64,000 nt of DNA from Labrys wisconsinensis (GTDB taxonomy: Bacteria > Pseudomonadota > Alphaproteobacteria > Rhizobiales > Labraceae), in the NCBI RefSeq assembly GCF_030814995.1, contig NZ_JAUSVX010000017.1:1-64000 (forward strand), written 5' to 3'. Of the stretch, positions 54,978 through 63,413 are shown in pieces. Below the pieces are notes generated by a model that saw only the letters and a program-made list of their open reading frames with translations, did not search any database and had not been told where the DNA came from. Positions within the stretch are counted from its first letter, which is position 1, and the number at the start of each line of letters is the position of its first letter. Made by a program: the position numbers and the translations under genes.

Positions 54978-56555
54978 ATGACGGAGCTGCGCCTCTCCGG
55001 CCGTGCCGCCGCGCCCGGCCTTGCGATCGGGCCGGTGGTCGCGATGGCGGCGGCAACGGCGGCGCGGGCCGCAACGGGCGACCCGGCCCGCGAGGCGGGC
55101 GACCTCCGCGCGGCTCTCGCCGCCGCCGCCGCTGAGATCACGGCCCTGGCGGAGCGCAGCGACGGCGAGGCCGCCGACATCCTCGCCTTCCAGGTGGCGA
55201 TGCTGGAGGACGCGGCGCTGGCCGAGGGCGCCTTCCATGCGATCGAGGCGGGCATCCCGGCCGACCATGCCTGGCGCCAGGCGCTGGCGGCCGAGATCGA
55301 GGGCTACGAGGCGGCCGAGGACGAGTATTTCCGCGCCCGTGCCGCCGATCTCGTCGATATCCGCGACCGGGTGTTGGCGCATCTCACCGGCACGGCGGGG
55401 CTGGACGTCGTCCCGCGCGGCGCGATCCTCGCCGCCGAGGACCTGACGCCCTCGCGCTTCCTCGCCACCGACTGGAGCGCGGGCGGAGCGGTGGTGCTGG
55501 CTGGCGGCTCGCCCTCCTCGCATGTGGCGATGCTGGCGCGAGCCCGCGGCGTGCCGATGGTGGTGGCGCTGGGGGAGACGCCGGCGGGCCGGGTGGCGCT
55601 GGTCGACGGCGACCGCGGCGTGGTGGTTGTCGAGCCCGGGCCGCAGACGCGGCAGGCTTTCGAGGGGCGGATGGAGGAGGCCGCGGCCGCGGGCGCGGCG
55701 GCGCTCGCCTTTCGCGATCGCCCGGCGGCGATGGCCGACGGCACGCCCGTGTCGGTGCTGATCAACATTGCCGAGCCGGCGGAGCTCGACGGGCTCGACC
55801 CGGCGATCTGCGACGGCATCGGCCTGGTGCGCACCGAGTTCCTGTTCCATGCCGGCCGCGGCTTGCCGGACGAGGAGGCGCAGCTTGCGGTCTATGCCCG
55901 CATCGCCGCCTGGGCCCGGGGCCGGCCCGTCACCATCCGCACGCTCGATGCCGGCGGCGACAAGCCGATCGCCGGACTGACGGTCCAGGAGGCCAATCCG
56001 TTCCTCGGCCTGCGCGGCATCCGGCTGTCCCTGACGCGGCCGGAGGTGTTCCGGGTGCAGCTGCGGGCGCTGGCCCGTGCCGCCGTGCACGGCAACGTCA
56101 AGGTGATGCTGCCGATGGTGGCGGTGCCCGCGGAGCTGGAGCGGGCCGGCGCGCTGCTCGACGAGGCGGTGGCGGACCTCAAGGCGGCCGGCCTGCCGCA
56201 TGCCCGTCCGCCGCTCGGCATCATGGTGGAGGTGCCGGCGGCGGCGATCTCGGCGACACGCTTTCCCGCCGCCTTCTATTCGATCGGCTCCAACGACCTG
56301 ACGCAGTATACCATGGCGGCGGCGCGCGACCTCGGCGCGGTGGCCGAGCTCAACGATGCCGGCGATCCCGCCGTGCTGGCGCTGATCGCCAGCACCGTGG
56401 CGGCCGGGGCGGCGCGCGGCGTCGAGGTCTCGCTTTGCGGCGACGCCGGTGCCGACCTATCCTTGCTGCCGAAGCTGCTGGCCACGGGCCTCAGGGCGGT
56501 GTCCGTGGCGCCGGTGGCGGTGGCGCGCGTCAAGGCGGCGATCGCGAGGTGCTGA
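54978..56555 (+). CDS. phosphoenolpyruvate-protein phosphotransferase (PTS Enzyme I)
   Basis: A 525-residue Enzyme I. The phospho-His182 is in AGGSPSSHVAMLARARGVPM. PEP-binding elements are DGIGLVRTEFLF, TIRTLDAGGDKPI, LPMVAVPAELERA and SNDLTQYTMAAARD; Cys487 lies in SLCGDAGADL. No GAF or HPr domain is fused, so it is neither EI-Ntr nor a multidomain PTS protein. It starts the PEP-to-HPr-to-DhaM relay. Confidence 0.93.
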   Translation: MTELRLSGRAAAPGLAIGPVVAMAAATAARAATGDPAREAGDLRAALAAAAAEITALAERSDGEAADILAFQVAMLEDAALAEGAFHAIEAGIPADHAWRQALAAEIEGYEAAEDEYFRARAADLVDIRDRVLAHLTGTAGLDVVPRGAILAAEDLTPSRFLATDWSAGGAVVLAGGSPSSHVAMLARARGVPMVVALGETPAGRVALVDGDRGVVVVEPGPQTRQAFEGRMEEAAAAGAAALAFRDRPAAMADGTPVSVLINIAEPAELDGLDPAICDGIGLVRTEFLFHAGRGLPDEEAQLAVYARIAAWARGRPVTIRTLDAGGDKPIAGLTVQEANPFLGLRGIRLSLTRPEVFRVQLRALARAAVHGNVKVMLPMVAVPAELERAGALLDEAVADLKAAGLPHARPPLGIMVEVPAAAISATRFPAAFYSIGSNDLTQYTMAAARDLGAVAELNDAGDPAVLALIASTVAAGAARGVEVSLCGDAGADLSLLPKLLATGLRAVSVAPVAVARVKAAIARC

Positions 56556-56556
56556 G

Positions 56557-56985
56557 ATGGCGGATTCGGCGGGGGAGAAGGAGGGCCGGACGCTCTCCGG
56601 CGTCGCCGCCTACAAGGGCGTGCTGCGCCAGGTGCTCGACAACCGGCCCTCCGGCACGCGGCTGAAGCTGGCCGCGGCGCTGGGCAAGAACCGCTCCTTC
56701 GTCTCGCAGATCACCAATCCGGCCTATCCCGTGCCGATCCCGGCGCAGCATGTCGAGATCATCTTCGAGGTCTGCCACCTCTCGCCGGCGGAGAAGGCGG
56801 CCTTCCTGGAGGCCTATCACCAGGCGCATCCGCGCCGCCTCGCCGGCAAGGACCATGCGCCGCACACCCGCACCATCACCGTCACGGTGCCGGACCTCGG
56901 CGATGCCCGCAAGAACCGGGCGCTGGAGCAGACCATCGCCGATCTCGCCGCCCGGCTGGCGCGGTACGCGGAGGACGTCGGCTAA
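56557..56985 (+). CDS. small HTH-like protein between Enzyme I and DhaK
   Basis: A 142-residue protein starting one base after the Enzyme I stop. The N-terminal half reads as an XRE-like helix-turn-helix (TRLKLAAALGKNRSFVSQI, with SPAEKAAFLEAY further on). The C-terminal part has TITVTVPDLGDARKNRALEQ followed by a helix. No known kinase or PTS family is recognised. It could be the local regulator or a protein that binds the kinase subunits. Confidence 0.65.
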   Translation: MADSAGEKEGRTLSGVAAYKGVLRQVLDNRPSGTRLKLAAALGKNRSFVSQITNPAYPVPIPAQHVEIIFEVCHLSPAEKAAFLEAYHQAHPRRLAGKDHAPHTRTITVTVPDLGDARKNRALEQTIADLAARLARYAEDVG

Positions 56986-57043
56986 GGCGGCGTGAAGGCC
57001 GCAGACGTGCCGCCACGACAGAACGATCCGAGGGGGAAACGCC

Positions 57044-58033
57044 ATGAAGAAGCTGATCAACGCCGTCGACGCCGTGCTGGCGGAGAGCCTGGACGGCTTC
57101 GCCGCCGCCCATGCCGACATCCTGACCATGGGTGAGGAGCGCAAGTTCGTGCGCCGCAGGACCCTCAAGCCCGGCAAGGTCGGGCTGATCTCCGGCGGCG
57201 GCTCCGGGCACGAGCCGCTGCATGCCGGCTTCGTCGGCCTCGGCATGCTGGACGCGGCCTGCCCCGGCCAAGTCTTCACCTCGCCGACGCCCGACCAGAT
57301 GCTCGCGGCGGCCGAGGCGGTGGACACCGGGGCCGGCGTGCTGTTCATCGTCAAGAACTACGAAGGCGACGTGATGAACTTCGCCATGGCGGCCGAGATG
57401 GCCGGCCGCGAGGTCGCCACCGTGATCACCGACGACGACGTGGCGGTGGAGAACTCGACCTACACCACCGGCCGGCGCGGCGTCGCCGGCACGCTGATCG
57501 TCGAGCGCATCGTCGGCGCGGCGGCCGAGCAGGGGCGCGACCTCGCCGCGCTCCAGGCGCTGGGCGAGGCGGTGAACGGGCGCACCCGCTCGATGGGCGT
57601 GGCGCTGAGCTCCTGCACCGTGCCGGCTGCCGGCACGCCGACCTTCACGCTCGGCGAGGACGAGATGGAGATGGGCGTCGGCATCCATGGCGAGCCCGGC
57701 CGGCGCCGGGTCAGGCTCGCGAGCGCCGACGCCATCGCCGAGGAGATGCTGGGCTCGGTCCTGAAGGATCTCGCGCCCAGGCGCGGCGCCGAGGCGCTGC
57801 TGCTGGTCAACGGCTTCGGCGGCACGCCGCTGATGGAGCTCTACCTCATGGTCGACAGTGCCCGGCGCGTGCTGGAGGGGGCCGGCGTCAAGGCCGTGCG
57901 CTTCCTCACCGGCTCCTACGTCACCTCGCTGGAGATGGCGGGCTGCTCGCTCACCCTGTCGCTGCTCGATGCGGAGACGACGGCGCTCTGGGACGCGCCG
58001 CTGCACACGCCGGCCCTGCGCTGGGGAGCATAA
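57044..58033 (+). CDS. dhaK: dihydroxyacetone kinase substrate-binding subunit DhaK
   Basis: A 329-residue DhaK/Dak1 subunit. His56 lies in SGGGSGHEPLHAGFVG, and His215 in MGVGIHGEPGRRR is the residue that binds substrate covalently as a hemiaminal in known DhaK. MNFAMAAEMAGREVATVITD and LLVNGFGGTPLMELYL are further family motifs. It phosphorylates dihydroxyacetone or a similar short ketose with DhaL and DhaM. It follows the HTH-like gene by 58 bases, and a ribosome site (GAGGGGGAAA) precedes the ATG. Confidence 0.93.
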   Translation: MKKLINAVDAVLAESLDGFAAAHADILTMGEERKFVRRRTLKPGKVGLISGGGSGHEPLHAGFVGLGMLDAACPGQVFTSPTPDQMLAAAEAVDTGAGVLFIVKNYEGDVMNFAMAAEMAGREVATVITDDDVAVENSTYTTGRRGVAGTLIVERIVGAAAEQGRDLAALQALGEAVNGRTRSMGVALSSCTVPAAGTPTFTLGEDEMEMGVGIHGEPGRRRVRLASADAIAEEMLGSVLKDLAPRRGAEALLLVNGFGGTPLMELYLMVDSARRVLEGAGVKAVRFLTGSYVTSLEMAGCSLTLSLLDAETTALWDAPLHTPALRWGA

Positions 58034-58197
58034 CCGCTTCGCCGTCGAGGGTGAGTTCGAGCTTCGTTCGGCAATGTCATGGTTAATAGATCGTTAATCG
58101 GTGTCGAGAATTTCTTGGTAAACAGGAATGTCATGGTAACGATATAAAACGAATTGGATTTGGATAGATTTGTTCTCTATTGCCCTTTGGTCATTTC
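58034..58197. other. AT-rich intergenic stretch with short direct repeats
   Basis: Unusually AT-rich for this window. AATGTCATGGTTAA (58073) and AATGTCATGGTAAC (58128) are near-identical direct repeats 55 bases apart. A promoter and binding sites for the following VWA gene are likely here; no coding potential is seen. Confidence 0.4.
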
Positions 58198-58235
58198 ATC
58201 TGCATTTTGGCTAAACTTTTAGGCGAAATGCAGAT
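58198..58235. promoter_or_regulatory. inverted repeat in the leader of the VWA protein gene
   Basis: Perfect ten-base arms ATCTGCATTT and AAATGCAGAT flank an 18-base AT-rich loop, 20 bases before the ATG at 58256. It could be an operator or an mRNA hairpin influencing translation. Confidence 0.45.
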
Positions 58236-58255
58236 TGAGATGGCCGGGGGGCTCC

Positions 58256-59584
58256 ATGATTGTCTCATCGATCTTCGATCGGCTCGGCAGCCGCATCCGG
58301 CAGTTCCCGGCGGCTCGCGAGGGCAATGCCATGATGCTGTTCGGCTTCATGCTGCTGCCGCTGATTGCGGCAGCCGGCAGCGCGGTCGACTATGGCCGGG
58401 CATCCTCGGCCCGCACCGAGATGCAGGCGGCGCTCGATCTCGCGGCGCTGGCCGTGTCCAGGGACGCCAAGAACCTGTCGGCGGCGCAGATCAACTCCAA
58501 GGCCAAGGCCTATTTCGACTCGATGTTCCAGTACAAGGGCGTGAGCGGCGTCACCGTGACGACGACGTACACGACCAGCGGCGTGTCGCAGCTGACGATG
58601 AACGCCAGGGGTTTCGTGAAGACCGACTTCATGGGCCTGTTCGGGCACGACCGGATCGAGATCGGCACGGATACCACCACGAAGTGGGGCACCAAGCGCC
58701 TGCGCGTGGCCATGGTGCTCGACAACACGGGATCGATGAACGACGACGGCAAGCTGCCGGCGCTCAAGTCGGCCGCGCTGGGCATGTTGAGCAAGCTCAA
58801 GAGCTTGGCCAAGACCGACGGCGACGTCTATGTCTCCCTCGTTCCCTTCGCCAAGACCGTGAACTCCGGAATTACCCGCAGCGACAGCCCGTTTCTGAGA
58901 TGGGACGTCTGGGACGCCGGCTCGGTCTGCACCGACGGTGTTTCGGCCGATGAGAGGAGTTGTCGCCGAGCCGGCAAGTCGTGGGAGAGGGGATCGCTCC
59001 ATCGCGACCTGTGGAAGGGCTGCGTCACCGACCGCGACCAGGATTATGACGTGGGAGCCGCCGCCGCGACCCAGGCCAACACCTCGACCCAGTTCCCCCG
59101 CGCCTATCTCTGCCCGACCGCGGTGCAGGGCCTGACGTCCGCGTTGGACAGCACCGCGTGGAACGCCCTGACGTCGCAGGTGACGAACATGGTGGCGGGC
59201 GGCAACACCAATCAGACGATCGGGCTGCAATGGGGCTACCAGTCGCTCGCCGGCGCCTCGCCCCTGTCGGCGCCGGCGAAGGATGCGAATTACGAGTATG
59301 CGAGCTACATCATCCTGCTGACGGACGGGCTCAACACCGAGAACCGCTGGTCGACCAGCCGGTCGACCATCGACCAGCGCACCGAGAAGCTGTGCACCAA
59401 CGTCAAGTCGGCGGGCGTCACCCTGTTCACGGTCCAGGTCAACACCGGCGGCGATCCGACCTCGGCGATGCTGCAGCGCTGTGCCAGCAATGGCGGCTTC
59501 TTCCTGGTGACCTCGGCCGGCGGCATCGACAGCGCCTTCGACCAGATCTTCGGCGTGATGAGCGACCTGCGCCTTTCGAGCTGA
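58256..59584 (+). CDS. TadE/TadG-like pilus-assembly protein with VWA domain
   Basis: A 442-residue protein. The N-terminal region EGNAMMLFGFMLLPLIAAAGSAVDYGRA is the TadE/TadG pilin-like membrane segment, followed by DLAALAVSRDA. A VWA domain starts at VLDNTGSMNDDGK (MIDAS DxxGS) and continues to IILLTDGLNTENRWS. There is an insertion with several cysteines (about residues 220-285). Related proteins belong to the Flp/Tad pilus apparatus, but no tad genes are next to it here. Confidence 0.88.
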   Translation: MIVSSIFDRLGSRIRQFPAAREGNAMMLFGFMLLPLIAAAGSAVDYGRASSARTEMQAALDLAALAVSRDAKNLSAAQINSKAKAYFDSMFQYKGVSGVTVTTTYTTSGVSQLTMNARGFVKTDFMGLFGHDRIEIGTDTTTKWGTKRLRVAMVLDNTGSMNDDGKLPALKSAALGMLSKLKSLAKTDGDVYVSLVPFAKTVNSGITRSDSPFLRWDVWDAGSVCTDGVSADERSCRRAGKSWERGSLHRDLWKGCVTDRDQDYDVGAAAATQANTSTQFPRAYLCPTAVQGLTSALDSTAWNALTSQVTNMVAGGNTNQTIGLQWGYQSLAGASPLSAPAKDANYEYASYIILLTDGLNTENRWSTSRSTIDQRTEKLCTNVKSAGVTLFTVQVNTGGDPTSAMLQRCASNGGFFLVTSAGGIDSAFDQIFGVMSDLRLSS

Positions 59585-59608
59585 GGGAGACGCCGGCGCG
59601 TCTTGATG

Positions 59609-59640
59609 CCGCCGATGGGGCAGGCATGCTGCATCGGCGG
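59609..59640. terminator. hairpin after the VWA gene
   Basis: Nine-base perfect arms CCGCCGATG and CATCGGCGG with a 14-base loop, 25 bases after the VWA stop. No T-run follows, so a weak or Rho-assisted terminator is likely. Confidence 0.45.
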
Positions 59641-59699
59641 TTGACGCCGCGCGCTGCGTCCGCCAAATCCTCCGACAATCAGGCTCGAGGAGGACGGTC

Positions 59700-61145
59700 A
59701 TGACGATCCACGCCAAGAATTTCATCGCCGGGGAATGGGTGGAGGCGGCCGACCTCGCCCCCGACGTCAATCCCTCCAACACCGGCGAGGTGGTCGGCCA
59801 CTTCCCGCGGGCCGCCAAGGCCGATGCGGAGCGGGCCATCGCCGCCGCCAAGGCCGCCTTTCCCGCCTGGAGCCGCTCGACGCCGCAGGAGCGTCACGAT
59901 ATCCTCAAGCGCATCTCGGACGAGATCCTGGCCCGCAAGGACGAGCTCGGCGCAATCCTGTCGCGGGAGGAGGGCAAGACCTTGCCCGAGGGCATCGGCG
60001 AGGTGGTGCGCGCCGGCCAGATCTTCGGCTTCTTCTCCGGCGAATGCCTCCGGCAGGCCGGCGACATCCTCGCCTCGGTGCGCCCCGGCGTCGGCGTCGA
60101 GGTGACGCGCGAGCCGGTCGGGGTCATCGGCCTGATCACGCCCTGGAACTTCCCGATCGCCATCCCCGCCTGGAAGATCGCCCCGGCGCTCGCCTACGGC
60201 AATTGCGTCGTGCTGAAGCCGGCCGACCTGGTGCCGGCCACCGCCCATGCCCTGTCGGAGATCATCGCCAAGGCCGGGCTGCCGGCGGGCGTGTTCAACC
60301 TCGTCATGGGCCGCGGCTCGGTGGTGGGCGAGGCGCTGCTCGCCTCCAGGGACGTCTCGGCCATCTCCTTCACCGGCTCGGTCGGCACCGGCCGCAAGAT
60401 CGCGGCGACCTGCGTCGCCTCCGATCCGATGAAGAAGGTGCAGCTGGAGATGGGCGGCAAGAACCCGCTGGTCGTGCTCGACGATGCCGACCTCAAGATC
60501 GCGGTCGAAGTGGCGGCGAACGGCGCCTTCTTCTCAACCGGCCAGCGTTGCACCGCCTCCTCGCGCCTGATCGTGACCGACGGCATCCACGATGCCTTCG
60601 TCGCCGCGCTGGTGGAGCGGATGAAGGGCATCGTCGTCGACGATGCGCTCAAGGCCGGCACCCATATCGGTCCGGTGGTCGACCAGAGCCAGCTCGACCA
60701 GGACCTCAACTACATCAAGATCGGCAAGGACGAGGGCGCGACGCTGGCCCATGGCGGCGAGCCGGTCAGCCGCGACAATCCCGGCTTCTATCTGACGCCC
60801 GCCCTGTTCACCGGCGTCGCCAACACCATGCGCATCGCCCGCGAGGAGATTTTCGGGCCCGTCGCCGCGGTGGTCCGGGTGAAGTCCTACGAGGAGGCGC
60901 TGGCCGCGGCCAACGATACCGAGTTCGGCCTCTCCGCCGGCATCTGCACCACCAGCCTGAAATACGCCACCCATTTCAAGCGCAATGTCGAGGCGGGCAT
61001 GGTGATGGTCAACCTGCCGACCGCGGGCGTCGACTATCACGTGCCCTTCGGCGGCCGGAAGGGCTCCAGCTACGGCCCGCGCGAGCAGGGCCGCTATGCC
61101 GCCGAGTTCTACACCACGGTGAAGACGAGCTACACCCTGGCCTGA
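59700..61145 (+). CDS. NAD(P)-dependent aldehyde dehydrogenase (semialdehyde type)
   Basis: A 481-residue ALDH. Conserved elements: ITPWNFPIAIPAWKIAPAL, LEMGGKNPLVVLDDAD (catalytic Glu), FFSTGQRCTASSRL (catalytic Cys about 284), EEIFGPVAAVVRVK and PFGGRKGSSYGPREQG. The last motif is typical of alpha-ketoglutarate-semialdehyde and related dehydrogenases. GAGGAGGA lies just before the ATG. It would fit a sugar-acid pathway; its substrate is not proven. Confidence 0.9.
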   Translation: MTIHAKNFIAGEWVEAADLAPDVNPSNTGEVVGHFPRAAKADAERAIAAAKAAFPAWSRSTPQERHDILKRISDEILARKDELGAILSREEGKTLPEGIGEVVRAGQIFGFFSGECLRQAGDILASVRPGVGVEVTREPVGVIGLITPWNFPIAIPAWKIAPALAYGNCVVLKPADLVPATAHALSEIIAKAGLPAGVFNLVMGRGSVVGEALLASRDVSAISFTGSVGTGRKIAATCVASDPMKKVQLEMGGKNPLVVLDDADLKIAVEVAANGAFFSTGQRCTASSRLIVTDGIHDAFVAALVERMKGIVVDDALKAGTHIGPVVDQSQLDQDLNYIKIGKDEGATLAHGGEPVSRDNPGFYLTPALFTGVANTMRIAREEIFGPVAAVVRVKSYEEALAAANDTEFGLSAGICTTSLKYATHFKRNVEAGMVMVNLPTAGVDYHVPFGGRKGSSYGPREQGRYAAEFYTTVKTSYTLA

Positions 61146-61172
61146 GAACAGGCGAGGGCTCCGTCGGGGGCC

Positions 61173-62576
61173 TCACCGCAGCAGCGCGCCGAGCTTCGCA
61201 GCGGCGGCGCGCAGCGCCTCGCTCGAGAACCCCGAGAAGCCGAGCACCAGGCCCTGTCTGGCCGGGGCGTCGACGAACATCGGAGACAGGGCCCGGGCGC
61301 CGACGCCGGCGGCCTTGGCGGCGGCGGCGAGGGGCCTGTCGGGGAGCCTCGGCGGCAGTGCGGCGACGAGGTGCAGGCCCTGTTCCGGCGCGGTCGCAGC
61401 CAGCCCGGCGCCGGCATGCTCGCGCAGGCCCGCGATCAGTGCATCGCGCCCTGCCTCCGCTCGCCGCCGGGCACGGCGCAGATGGGCGGCGAAATGGCCC
61501 TCGTCCAAGAGGTCGGCCAGCGCCGCTTCGACCAGGGTCGGCGGCTGCCTGTCGGTCAGGGCGCGAAGCGCCAGCACCGCCTCGAGCAATGGCTCCGGCA
61601 GCACGGCATAGCCGACACGCAGGCCCGGAAACAGCACCTTGGAGAACGTGCCGAGATAGGCGACGCGGCCGGCATCGTCGGCCCCCTGCAAAGCGGTGAG
61701 GGGCGGGCCGGCATAACGGAACTCGCTGTCGTAATCGTCCTCGATGATCCAGGCGCCGGCCCGCCGGGCCCAGTCGATCAGCGCAAGGCGCCGGCGCATG
61801 GTCATGGTCACCCCCAGGGGGAACTGGTGCGAGGGCGTGACATAGACGGCCCGCGCCCCGGGGCAGAGCGCCTCGCCGAGCCCGGGATCGAGGCCCTCGG
61901 CGTCGACGGGCACGCCGACGAGGCGGCCGCCGGCATTGGCCAGCGCCGCCCGCGCCATGGGATAGCAGGGGTCCTCGATCCACACCGCATCGTCCGGCCC
62001 CAGAGCGGCGCGGGCCACGAGGTCCAGGCCCTGCTGCGTGCCCGAGGTGATGACGATGCGGCTGGGATCGCAGCGCACGCCCCGGGCCGAACGCAGATAG
62101 GCGGCGATAGCCCGGCGCAGGGCGAGGCCGCCGCGCGGATCGCCATAGCCGAAATGCTCCGGACCCGGACGGGCGAGGTGGCGCGACAGCAGGCCGCGGA
62201 AGATGCGCAGCGTGCGCGCATCGCCCATGGCGACCCCCAGGGTGCAGGGCAGGGGTGCGGTCGGACCGTGCTCCGGCGGATCTGCCGCGACCGCGGCCGG
62301 CAGGCGCGGCACGGCGCGCGCCACGAAGGTGCCCGCGCCGATGCGGGCCTCGGCAAAACCTTCGGCGACGAGCAGCTCGAAGGCGGCGACCGCGGCCGCC
62401 CGCGACAGGCCGAAGCGGCGGGCGAGATCGCGCGTGGTCGGCAGCTTGGCGCCTGATGGCGCCAGGCCCGCCTCGATCAGCCGCCGGATGGCGGCATAGA
62501 GCTCGCGGGTGCGCGGGCCGTCGCCCGGCAGGATCGGCATCAGCGCCGACCAGTCCGGTGAATTGGTTTGCTCCAA
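61173..62576 (-). CDS. MocR-type regulator (GntR HTH plus PLP aminotransferase domain)
   Basis: A winged-helix domain (about residues 15-80, TTRDLARRFGLSRAAAVAAF) is joined to a class-I aminotransferase domain containing RIVITSGTQQGLDLVARAAL, IIEDDYDSEFRY and the PLP lysine in LGTFSKVLFPGLRVGY. The start is uncertain: TTG 62576 (keeps the conserved DWSALMP), ATG 62540 or ATG 62612. It is divergent from the FMN-binding-type gene and probably binds the ATTGG/CCAAT repeats between them. Confidence 0.85.
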   Translation of the reverse strand: MEQTNSPDWSALMPILPGDGPRTRELYAAIRRLIEAGLAPSGAKLPTTRDLARRFGLSRAAAVAAFELLVAEGFAEARIGAGTFVARAVPRLPAAVAADPPEHGPTAPLPCTLGVAMGDARTLRIFRGLLSRHLARPGPEHFGYGDPRGGLALRRAIAAYLRSARGVRCDPSRIVITSGTQQGLDLVARAALGPDDAVWIEDPCYPMARAALANAGGRLVGVPVDAEGLDPGLGEALCPGARAVYVTPSHQFPLGVTMTMRRRLALIDWARRAGAWIIEDDYDSEFRYAGPPLTALQGADDAGRVAYLGTFSKVLFPGLRVGYAVLPEPLLEAVLALRALTDRQPPTLVEAALADLLDEGHFAAHLRRARRRAEAGRDALIAGLREHAGAGLAATAPEQGLHLVAALPPRLPDRPLAAAAKAAGVGARALSPMFVDAPARQGLVLGFSGFSSEALRAAAAKLGALLR

Positions 62577-62607
62577 TGGCTTGTGATTGGTTCTTTTTCG
62601 GTCCAAT
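62562..62607. promoter_or_regulatory. paired ATTGG/CCAAT operator repeats
   Basis: ATTGG (62562) with CCAAT (62573), then ATTGG (62586) with CCAAT (62603), give two successive inverted pairs between the MocR gene and the divergent oxidase gene. Multiple such half-sites are typical for MocR operators. Confidence 0.55.
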
Positions 62608-62649
62608 GCCATGCGCCACACTGCGCCGATCAAGCCTGAGGATCAAGCC

Positions 62650-63399
62650 GTGACCGCCGACCCGATCGCCCCGTCCGATACGTTCCCCGTCACCGTGCGC
62701 AACCGCGTGCGCCGGCTGCACGAGCGCGGGCACTACGACCGGGAGGCGGTCTATGCGGTGCTCGATGCCGGCATGCTCTGCCACGTCGCCTATGTCTTCG
62801 ACGGCCAGCCCTATTGCACGCCGACCATGCACTGGCGCGAGGACGACAGGCTCTACTGGCACGGCTCCTCGGCGAGCCGGATGCTGCGCCAGCTCAAGCC
62901 CGGCGTGCCGGCCTGCCTGACGGTCGCCCATCTCGACGGGCTGGTGCTGGCCCGCTCCGGCTTCAACCACTCCGCCAACTACCGCTCGGCCATGTGCTTC
63001 GGCACGGCTGGGATCGTCGACGACCCCGAGGAGAAGGCGCGGGCGCTGCACGGCGTGGTGAATCGCTTCTTTCCCGGCCGGGCGGCCGAGCTGCGCGCGA
63101 CCACGGGCCAGGAGAGCAAGGCCACGACCGTCATCGGCATGCGCATCGAGGAGGCCTCGGCCAAGGTGCGGGCCAAGGGCGTCGGCGACGACGAGGAGGA
63201 CTACGGCCACCCGGTCTGGGCCGGCGTGATCCCGGTGCGCACCGTCATCGGCGCCGACGAGCCGTGTCCGCGCCTGAAGCCCGGCATCGATCGGTCCGAA
63301 GGCCTCGCCGCCTATCGCGAGGGCCGGCGGCTGGACGAGGCGCTCCTGGAGACGCAGGATCTCTATGCCGCCGCCGAAGCTCTCGCCGGCGGCCGCTGA
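62650..63399 (+). CDS. pyridoxamine 5'-phosphate oxidase-related, FMN-binding-type protein
   Basis: A 249-residue reading from GTG 62650, which has GAGGA seven bases upstream; an ATG at 62611 adds 13 residues but overlaps the likely operator region. Family features: HVAYVFDGQPYCTPTMHW, RLYWHGSSASRMLRQLKPG, NYRSAMCFGTAGIVDD. These proteins are split-barrel flavin- or haem-binding proteins often controlled by a divergent MocR gene. A LysE exporter follows 14 bases downstream. Confidence 0.85.
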   Translation: MTADPIAPSDTFPVTVRNRVRRLHERGHYDREAVYAVLDAGMLCHVAYVFDGQPYCTPTMHWREDDRLYWHGSSASRMLRQLKPGVPACLTVAHLDGLVLARSGFNHSANYRSAMCFGTAGIVDDPEEKARALHGVVNRFFPGRAAELRATTGQESKATTVIGMRIEEASAKVRAKGVGDDEEDYGHPVWAGVIPVRTVIGADEPCPRLKPGIDRSEGLAAYREGRRLDEALLETQDLYAAAEALAGGR

Positions 63400-63413
63400 C
63401 CAGGAGCCGCGCG

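Noticed and set aside
47767-58033. Glycerol GlpSTPQV transporter
   Set aside because: Paired ATPases and a small membrane protein are reminiscent, but the binding protein is about 130 residues shorter than GlpV and no glpK/glpD is present.
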